From contig NZ_QGGR01000022.1 in assembly GCF_003148685.1 (NCBI RefSeq), positions 97,460 to 161,459 of the forward strand: 64,000 nucleotides of DNA, given 5' to 3'. A program made the translations under genes and the position numbers. Shown here piece by piece: positions 59,539 through 64,000 of the stretch (its first letter is position 1; the number at the start of each line of letters is the position of its first letter). The notes below the pieces were generated by a model. It did not search any database, had not been told where the DNA came from, and saw only the letters and a list, made by a program, of their open reading frames with translations. The stretch comes from Actinoplanes xinjiangensis. GTDB taxonomy: Bacteria; Actinomycetota; Actinomycetes; Mycobacteriales; Micromonosporaceae.

Positions 59539-60090
59539 TTGCCAGCTCGGCGTGTCATCGATCCCGATGTCCTGCTGCGTGGCGCGGCCATGCATTACCT
59601 GAGACATTCGACGATCGACATGGAACTACTGGCCACGGAAATGGCGATCAGCCGGGCCACCCTTTATCGGATGACCGGCAGCCGCGATGCGCTTCTCGGT
59701 GAGGTGTTCTGGGCGATCGGGCGGATCTTCCTGGCCGAGGCGTCACAGGAGGCCGCCGGGACCGGCGCGGACCGGGTGATCGCCGTGTCACGGTTGTTCG
59801 CCGAGATGGTGTCCGGGGCGCAGCAGCTCAAACAGTTCGTCGCCGAGGAACCGCAGACGGCGGCCCGGGTGCTGCTGACCAACGGCACCGACGTGCATCA
59901 CCGGGCGATCGAGGCGCAGCTGGAGATCTTCGAGGAATCGCAGGTCAGCGGCGATCCGGCGGAGATGCGGCAGCGGGCTTTCCTGTATGTGCGCCTGATG
60001 GAGGCGGTGGTGTACAGCCCGGTCCTCGGCGTACCGGAGATGGATTTCGACCTGGCCGAACCGGCGTTGCGGGCCCTGCTGCCCGGTTGA
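59539..60090 (+). CDS. TetR-family regulator (QsdR-like)
   Basis: 183 residues from a TTG at 59539, with TTGGGAG eight bases upstream; no ATG fits before the HTH. The N-terminal HTH is HSTIDMELLATEMAISRATLYRMTGSRDALLGEVFWAIG, a short TetR type without the usual leading helix. The C-terminal ligand domain (ADRVIAVSRLFAEMVSGAQQLKQFVAEEPQTAARVLLT) resembles the QsdR C-terminal family. The target is unknown. The convergent polyester hydrolase gene and the upstream anchored protein are neighbours but not obviously regulated. The upstream gap 59336-59538 holds nothing I recognise. Confidence 0.82.
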   Translation: MPARRVIDPDVLLRGAAMHYLRHSTIDMELLATEMAISRATLYRMTGSRDALLGEVFWAIGRIFLAEASQEAAGTGADRVIAVSRLFAEMVSGAQQLKQFVAEEPQTAARVLLTNGTDVHHRAIEAQLEIFEESQVSGDPAEMRQRAFLYVRLMEAVVYSPVLGVPEMDFDLAEPALRALLPG

Positions 60091-60108
60091 GCCGAACAGC
60101 AGGGCCCG
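60070..60108. terminator. Bidirectional terminator hairpin
   Basis: A perfect 12-bp stem, CGGGCCCTGCTG with CAGCAGGGCCCG and a 15-base loop, spans the stop codon of the TetR gene (60088-60090). It lies six bases from the end of the convergent hydrolase gene. Confidence 0.75.
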
Positions 60109-60113
60109 AGCCG

Positions 60114-61010
60114 TCAGATCGTGAAGTTCGCGCAGCTGCTGCGGTACTCCTGGACGGCCAGCCCGGCACCCGGGCCGGGGCAGACGAACTGCCGGTAGCG
60201 GGTGTCGTTGTCGACGAACAGCTTCAGCCAGGCGATGCTGTACTTCGCGATCGTGGTGTTGGCACTGTTCGGCGCGAAGTGGGTGGCGTTGTTCAGCTCC
60301 AGGTACGCCTTGCCGGGGCTGGCCGGAAGGCTCTGGTAGAACGGCTGCGCGTGCGTGGTCACGGACGCCACGGAGTCACCGTCGGCACCGACGACCAGGG
60401 TCGGGACGGTGTTGCCGCTCCACGACTTGGTCAGGTTCCACGGGGTCAGCGGGATCGCGGCCTGCAGCGACGGCCGGCTGCGCGACGCCTCCAGGGTGCC
60501 GCCGCCGCCCATCGAGTGGCCGACGACCGCGACCCGGGTGGCATCGACGCGGGTGCGCACGCTGCTGCGGCCGGTGAGGTAGTCGGCGGCGGCCAGCAGC
60601 TGACGGCCACGGCTGTCGGGCTGGTCGGACGTGGTCAGGGTGTCGATGTTGAACACCACGAAACCCTGCGAGGCGAGCCGCGGGGCGAGCCAGGCCATGC
60701 TGGACTTGGAGGCGGTGTAACCGGGGGCGATCACGACCGCGCCGTAGGTGCCGGCGCTGGTGTCGGTCGGGTAGTAGATGTCGCCGCCACCGAATCCGCT
60801 GGCGGCCAGACGCGACACGCTGGTCTGGGCGGTGGTGAACGGGCCTCGAACCGCTTCGATGCTGCTGTTGGTGGGGGTGGGGCCCTTCGGGAACGCCACG
60901 GTCGCGGCGTTCGCCGACGGGACCAGGGTGATGCCGGCGACGCTGAGCGCGACGGCGGCCAAGGCGCCGACAACGATCCGGCCGCGCTTCTTCACAGTGC
61001 TCGAGGACAA
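60114..61010 (-). CDS. Secreted cutinase / PET-hydrolase-family alpha/beta hydrolase
   Basis: 298 residues from a TTG at 61010, with GGGAGA five bases upstream; a GTG at 60989 (VKKRGRIVV) is possible. The signal peptide ends SANAAT. The alpha/beta hydrolase has GHSMGGGG with Ser166, Asp212 in GADGDSV and His244 in NNATHFAPN. The triad spacing of 46 and 32 residues equals that of Thermobifida cutinase TfCut2 (130, 176, 208). The oxyanion region is APGYTASKSSM. Two Cys near the C-terminus (FVCPGPG and SSCANF) form the conserved disulfide. It hydrolyses extracellular polyesters such as cutin and possibly synthetic aromatic polyesters. Activity on PET is not shown by sequence alone. Confidence 0.9.
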   Translation of the reverse strand: MSSSTVKKRGRIVVGALAAVALSVAGITLVPSANAATVAFPKGPTPTNSSIEAVRGPFTTAQTSVSRLAASGFGGGDIYYPTDTSAGTYGAVVIAPGYTASKSSMAWLAPRLASQGFVVFNIDTLTTSDQPDSRGRQLLAAADYLTGRSSVRTRVDATRVAVVGHSMGGGGTLEASRSRPSLQAAIPLTPWNLTKSWSGNTVPTLVVGADGDSVASVTTHAQPFYQSLPASPGKAYLELNNATHFAPNSANTTIAKYSIAWLKLFVDNDTRYRQFVCPGPGAGLAVQEYRSSCANFTI

Positions 61011-61180
61011 AGCGTCTCCCTTGTCGATCAGATCGGACAAGCGATTCTTGAAGGCGCGGAATACGGTTCTCAATAGGCCGATGAGGTTGTGAGACGGCCG
61101 TCTTACAAAGCACGCCGACAAATGGTCGCGCTCCCATTATGACGACCTCGAATATGTGACATACAAGATCACCACTGCGG

Positions 61181-61296
61181 CGTGGCGCCGCCTCCGGTCA
61201 ACCGGCACCGCCTCCGGTCAGCCGGCACCGCTTTCGGTCAGCCGGCACCGCTTTCGGTCAGTCGGCGCCTTCGGTCAGCCGCGCCGTCTCCGGTCA
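61181..61296. repeat. 20-bp tandem repeat at end of WYL regulator gene
   Basis: Six copies of a unit close to GCCGGCACCGCYTYCGGTCA: exact 20-base periods at 61181, 61201, 61221 and 61241, then shortened copies at 61261 (17 bases) and 61278 (19 bases). The last copy ends in the TCA that is the stop codon of the WYL gene on the minus strand. The rest of the gap to the hydrolase gene start (61011-61180) is AT-richer and probably holds the hydrolase promoter. Confidence 0.88.
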
Positions 61297-62271
61297 GCCG
61301 GCGTAGAGGCCGGCCATCGCGCCGATCGTCTCGCGCAGGTGGTCGACCAACTCGGGCGGGCCGACCGCCCGGGCCTCCGCGCCGAGCTGCAACAGTGACG
61401 CGGCGGCGTGCGGCACACTCTCCAGCGGGATGACGGCGTGGTGCCAGCCGTCGGCGTCGGGCCCGGTGCAGGTGCGCAGCGCCAGCCGCGACGCCTTCGG
61501 GCCGAGCACGTCCGGGAGCCTGCCGAGCCCCGCCGCGGTCAGCCGGACCTGCGCGACGGCGGCGTCGGCGGCCTGCTCGTAGCGGTCGACGTGACCGCGC
61601 CAGAACCCGGCGAGGTCGAACCCGGCCGGCCGGGTCACCGGCTCGTCGAGGGTACGCAGGCCGGTGATCGACGAGACCCGGTAGGTGCGCGGCGGCCCGG
61701 CCCCGGCGGCCACCAGATACCAGACACCGGCCTTGAGGACGAGACCGAGCGGATGCAGACGGCGGCGGACCACACCCGGCCGCGGCGACCAGCGCCGGTA
61801 GTCGACCTCGACGGCCCGGTCCTGCCACAGCGCCCGGGCGGCGGCGTGCAGGTGCGGCACGTCGTCGGGTTCGCGATACCAGCCGGGCGCGTCCAGGTGG
61901 AACCGCTCACGGATCCGCATCGAAGCGTCCCGGTAGGCCACCGGCAGCGCCGCCATGAGCTTGAGCTGCGCCGCCGCCACCTGGCCACCGAAGCCGAGGT
62001 CGGCGGCCGGGCCGTCCATGCCGGTGAACAGCAACGACTCCGCCTCCCCGGCGGTGAACCCGGTCAGCCGCGTCCGGAAGCCGGCCATCAACTCGTACCC
62101 CCCGGCCGGGCCGTGCTCGGCGTAGATCGGCACCCCGGCAGCGGCGAGCGCGTCGACGTCGCGGTAGACGGTCCGCGCGGTGACCCCGAGTTCCGTCGCG
62201 AGCTGGGCGGCACTCATCCGGCCGCGGCTCTGCAGCAGCAGCATGAGCGAGAGCAGACGGCTGGCACGCAT
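61294..62271 (-). CDS. WYL-domain HTH transcriptional regulator (YafY-like)
   Basis: 325 residues. The N-terminal winged HTH is MRASRLLSLMLLLQSRGRMSAAQLATELGVTARTVYRDVDALAAAGVPIYAEHGPAGGYELM. A WYL domain follows at about 140-215 (AVEVDYRRWSPRPGVVRRRLHPLGLVLKAGVWYLVAA), then a WCX-like C-terminal extension (RLALRTCTGPDADGWHHAVIPLESVPHAAASLLQLGAEARAVGPPELVDHL). Such regulators sense ligands or nucleic acid. It is divergent from the small protein at 62324, with a 52-base gap, so it likely regulates that gene, as is common for this pairing. Confidence 0.92.
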   Translation of the reverse strand: MRASRLLSLMLLLQSRGRMSAAQLATELGVTARTVYRDVDALAAAGVPIYAEHGPAGGYELMAGFRTRLTGFTAGEAESLLFTGMDGPAADLGFGGQVAAAQLKLMAALPVAYRDASMRIRERFHLDAPGWYREPDDVPHLHAAARALWQDRAVEVDYRRWSPRPGVVRRRLHPLGLVLKAGVWYLVAAGAGPPRTYRVSSITGLRTLDEPVTRPAGFDLAGFWRGHVDRYEQAADAAVAQVRLTAAGLGRLPDVLGPKASRLALRTCTGPDADGWHHAVIPLESVPHAAASLLQLGAEARAVGPPELVDHLRETIGAMAGLYAG

Positions 62272-62323
62272 CGCCCCAGACTGCCAGCCGCCCCCTGACA
62301 GAAGATGTCAGGGGTAGCCTCCG

Positions 62324-62797
62324 ATGATCACCGTCATGAACGACTTCGACTTCTTCATCGGCTCGTGGACGGTCGTCAACCGGCGCCGGACCAGCATGTT
62401 CGACGGCACCGACGACTGGGAGACGTTTCCCGCGACGTCGGTCAGCCGCCCGGTGTTCGCCGGCGGCGGCAACTGCGACGAGATCGTGTTCCCGACGCAG
62501 GGCTGGCGCGGCTTCACGCTGCGGCTGTTCGACCCGGACAGCGAGCAGTGGTCGCTGTACTGGGCCGGCAGCCGGACCGGCCGGCTGGATCCCCCGGTCG
62601 TCGGGCGCTTCACCGACGGCCGCGGCGACTTCTACGGCGACGACACCTGGCAGGGCCGCCCGATCCGCGTACATTTCGTATGGTCCGGCATCACGGCCGA
62701 CACCGCCCGCTGGGAACAGCTGTTCTCCATCGACGGCGGCGAGACCTGGGAATCCAACTGGATCATGGAGTTCACCAGGTCGGCGTCACCCGCCTGA
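62324..62797 (+). CDS. Small cytosolic protein, DUF1579/lipocalin-like
   Basis: 157 residues, no signal peptide. The opening DFDFFIGSWTVVNRRRTSMFDGTDDWETFPA and internal strands (GFTLRLFDPDSEQWSLYWAG, GRFTDGRGDFYGDDTWQGRPIRVHFVWSG, WEQLFSIDGGETWESNWIMEFTR) resemble the beta-barrel DUF1579/heme-binding-like family found beside WYL regulators. Trp is unusually frequent. The function is unknown. Divergent transcription from the WYL gene suggests direct control. Confidence 0.82.
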   Translation: MITVMNDFDFFIGSWTVVNRRRTSMFDGTDDWETFPATSVSRPVFAGGGNCDEIVFPTQGWRGFTLRLFDPDSEQWSLYWAGSRTGRLDPPVVGRFTDGRGDFYGDDTWQGRPIRVHFVWSGITADTARWEQLFSIDGGETWESNWIMEFTRSASPA

Positions 62798-62829
62798 GGC
62801 ACCCGGCGGGCGTCACCGCAGCATCGCCG

Positions 62830-62860
62830 GCCGCCGCCGGGCCTCCCTTCCGGCGGCGGC
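62830..62860. terminator. Bidirectional terminator hairpin
   Basis: A perfect 11-bp stem, GCCGCCGCCGG with CCGGCGGCGGC and a nine-base loop, lies in the 82-base gap between the convergent DUF1579-like and HAD-like genes. Confidence 0.7.
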
Positions 62861-62879
62861 AACCCCTCATCCGGTACGG

Positions 62880-63572
62880 CTACCCATGCTCGCCGCCTGC
62901 GGACAACGCGTGCGCGAGCCGCTCCAGGTTGGCGACCACCGGAACACCGTCACTGAGCCACTTGCGGTTGTCATGCCCGCAGACCACCCCCAGCAGGGCC
63001 ATCCCCGACTCCCGAGCGGCCCGCAACACGCCCCACTGCCCGCTCACCAGCAGGCACAGCGCCGGATCCACACCGAGCAGCCGGGCAGCGCGAGCGGCCA
63101 CGTCCACCGTCCCGAACGTGTCCGCGTCCAGCCCCTGCCGTCCGGCCACCACCGCCACCCGGTGCCCCACCCCGTGGGCGCGAAGCCCCGCCCGCATCGC
63201 GTCCTCGTCGAACTCGCCGACCGCCCACACCCGGCGCCCACCGTCCGCGCAGGCGCCGAGCGCCTCGGGCAGGCCCCGGGTCATCGGCGCGGTGATCGCC
63301 GCATCCAGTTCCGCGATCGACGCCACCGACTCCGCCGCGTCAGCCAGTTCCGGCTGGTGGACGGCCAGATGCGCCAGCACGTGCGCGACGCTGTACGCCG
63401 GAATCCCGATCCGGTGCCGCGGCTGCGGCCGCATCGCGTCGAGCACCGCCCGCGGACGGCACAGCTCCGGCATGGCGAAACACACGCCGTCGAAGTCGAG
63501 CAGAACGTGCCGGGCGTTCGCGACCGCCCGTGCCACCTGCGGGCGCACCCGCACCCATACCCGTCGATCCAC
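62880..63572 (-). CDS. HAD-like phosphatase family protein
   Basis: 230 residues from a GTG at 63572, with AGGA seven bases upstream; a TTG at 63590 is in frame. The nucleophile motif is VLLDFDGVCFA near residue 25. Later segments fit the HAD core: TRGLPEALGACADGGRRVWAVGEFD, RVAVVAGRQGLDADTFG, and ALCLLVSGQWGVLRAARESGMALLGVVCG for motifs III/IV, where the usual acidic pair and VGD are replaced by VSG. It may therefore be a divergent or non-catalytic member. The gene is monocistronic. Confidence 0.78.
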   Translation of the reverse strand: MDRRVWVRVRPQVARAVANARHVLLDFDGVCFAMPELCRPRAVLDAMRPQPRHRIGIPAYSVAHVLAHLAVHQPELADAAESVASIAELDAAITAPMTRGLPEALGACADGGRRVWAVGEFDEDAMRAGLRAHGVGHRVAVVAGRQGLDADTFGTVDVAARAARLLGVDPALCLLVSGQWGVLRAARESGMALLGVVCGHDNRKWLSDGVPVVANLERLAHALSAGGEHG

Positions 63573-63678
63573 ACCCCCATCCTGACCCAACCGTGATCAT
63601 GAAAAAACCACTTCCCGCCCCCCTCTCCCCCACCGACCGCACCCACACACCGCCCAGAGTCACGAAGAAGGCACCCCC

Positions 63679-63905
63679 GGCTGGCCCCCACCGCTGCCTC
63701 AAACCCACCGAAACAACGGTGACAACCAGCCGGGCCTCTCCGGCTGGCTCCCACCGCTGCCTCGAACCCGCCGAAACAACGGTGACAACCAGCCGAGGGT
63801 TTCGGGCTGGTCCCCACCGCTGCCTCAAGCCCGCCGAAACAACGGTGACAGCCAGCCGGGGCTTTCCGGCTGGTCACCACCGCTGCCTCAAGCGCGCCGA
63901 AACAA
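63679..63905. repeat. Palindromic repeat cluster C, three complete units and one truncated
   Basis: Units at 63679-63731, 63742-63794, 63805-63857 and the partial unit 63868-63905 (period 63). Same family as clusters A and B, but all units share CTGCCTC in the left arm and GAAACAACGG in the right arm, so the stem has mismatches. These shared changes show homogenisation within the cluster. The fourth unit stops after 38 bases, where the insertion sequence begins. The stretch 63573-63678 between the HAD-like gene and the cluster shows no gene. Confidence 0.92.
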
Positions 63906-64000
63906 GGGTCTGTAAAGAGAACGGCTGATCTGGGTTGCGAACTGTTCAGTGGATGACCGGGTCGAGCCGGCCTTCGAAGGCGGTTTGGAAGGCGTTCAGG
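63906..64000. mobile_element. End of an insertion sequence, probably IS256-like, running off the window
   Basis: The palindromic unit breaks off at 63905 and is followed by GGGTCTGTAAAGAGAACGG, a sequence unlike the repeat. A transposase-like C-terminus ends 40 bases inside. This layout fits the right-hand terminal region of an IS. The other end and any target duplication lie outside the window. Confidence 0.6.
63946..64000 (-). CDS. Transposase C-terminus, partial (IS256-like)
   Basis: Eighteen codons are visible, reading LNAFQTAFEGRLDPVIH and a TGA stop. The LNAF...F..R pattern recalls the C-terminal end of IS256/Mutator-family transposases (ALNAF.I.F.DR). The short length limits certainty. 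Everything upstream is beyond the right edge. Confidence 0.5.
   Translation of the reverse strand, partial: LNAFQTAFEGRLDPVIH

Noticed and set aside
61122..61180. Additional start for the polyester hydrolase at the upstream ATG (61121)
   Set aside because: It adds 37 residues without signal-peptide character. The TTG at 61010 has a good ribosome-binding site and places the signal peptide correctly.
63530..63928. Plus-strand open frame across repeat cluster C, coding a repeated HRCL...ETTVT peptide
   Set aside because: The frame exists only because the repeat period (63) is a multiple of three; no ribosome-binding site or conserved start is visible.

Overview
This 64 kb window is chromosomal DNA of a high-GC actinomycete. 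Most genes run at about 70-75 % G+C with strong third-position bias, many start at GTG or TTG, and operons are tightly overlapped. The gene set (class F sortase, SigK/RskA-type pair, F420-dependent oxidoreductase, many two-component systems, secreted hydrolases, a giant RHS toxin) fits a filamentous soil actinomycete, plausibly Micromonosporaceae such as Actinoplanes. That placement is inference from style and content. No rRNA, tRNA or CRISPR array was seen.

Layout. 1-7.2 kb is a signalling block: a truncated REC-PAS-kinase, a short kinase, a membrane-bound triple-PAS hybrid kinase and a NarL-type kinase/regulator pair. The pair leads into a small membrane protein and a MacB/FtsX-type ABC exporter (7.3-10.8 kb). 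10.9-18.9 kb carries a DUF5984 protein, a secreted subtilase, a sensor kinase, a fused M4-M28-P-domain metalloprotease, a small anchored protein and a divergent OmpR-type regulator, possibly one exoprotease regulon. 18.9-21.5 kb holds a nitroreductase, an anchored protein and an ArsR/SRPBCC/SnoaL-like operon. 21.7-24.2 kb is an overlapping operon of GTP cyclohydrolase II, a RibD-type deaminase and a LigB-type dioxygenase, followed by a MarR regulator. 24.4-27.3 kb is a class F sortase/DUF4397 operon divergent from an ECF sigma/anti-sigma pair. 27.5-33.6 kb has a secreted GH16-CBM5/12 enzyme, a YdjM-type membrane hydrolase, aromatic-metabolism genes and an orphan NMT1-type binding lipoprotein. 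33.6-39.4 kb is a second kinase/regulator plus ABC exporter module; its permease carries two repetitive Ser/Pro/Ala-rich insertions. 39.9-45.7 kb is a Das-like chitobiose/GlcNAc uptake operon with a GH20 hexosaminidase and a divergent GlcNAc-kinase-like gene. 46.5-58.6 kb is a polymorphic toxin locus: a 3853-residue RHS/LamG/RICIN/HINT protein ending in a putative zinc deaminase, followed by an overlapping SUKH-3-like immunity gene. 58.8-63.6 kb holds an anchored protein, a TetR regulator, a polyester-hydrolase-type cutinase, a WYL regulator and a HAD-like protein. The window ends inside an insertion sequence.

Three observations stand out. (1) A family of 53-bp palindromic repeats occurs in three clusters (24.2, 39.7 and 63.8 kb; ten units, 63-65 bp period). 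The last unit is cut by the insertion sequence. (2) The promoter region of the GH16-CBM gene (27.4 kb) and that of the Das-like operon (44.6 kb) are almost identical from -35 through a downstream motif, suggesting one chitin/glucan regulon. (3) The RHS toxin carries lectin domains nested inside LamG domains, a lysine-rich linker, a HINT domain and an AT-richer deaminase tip with matching immunity gene.
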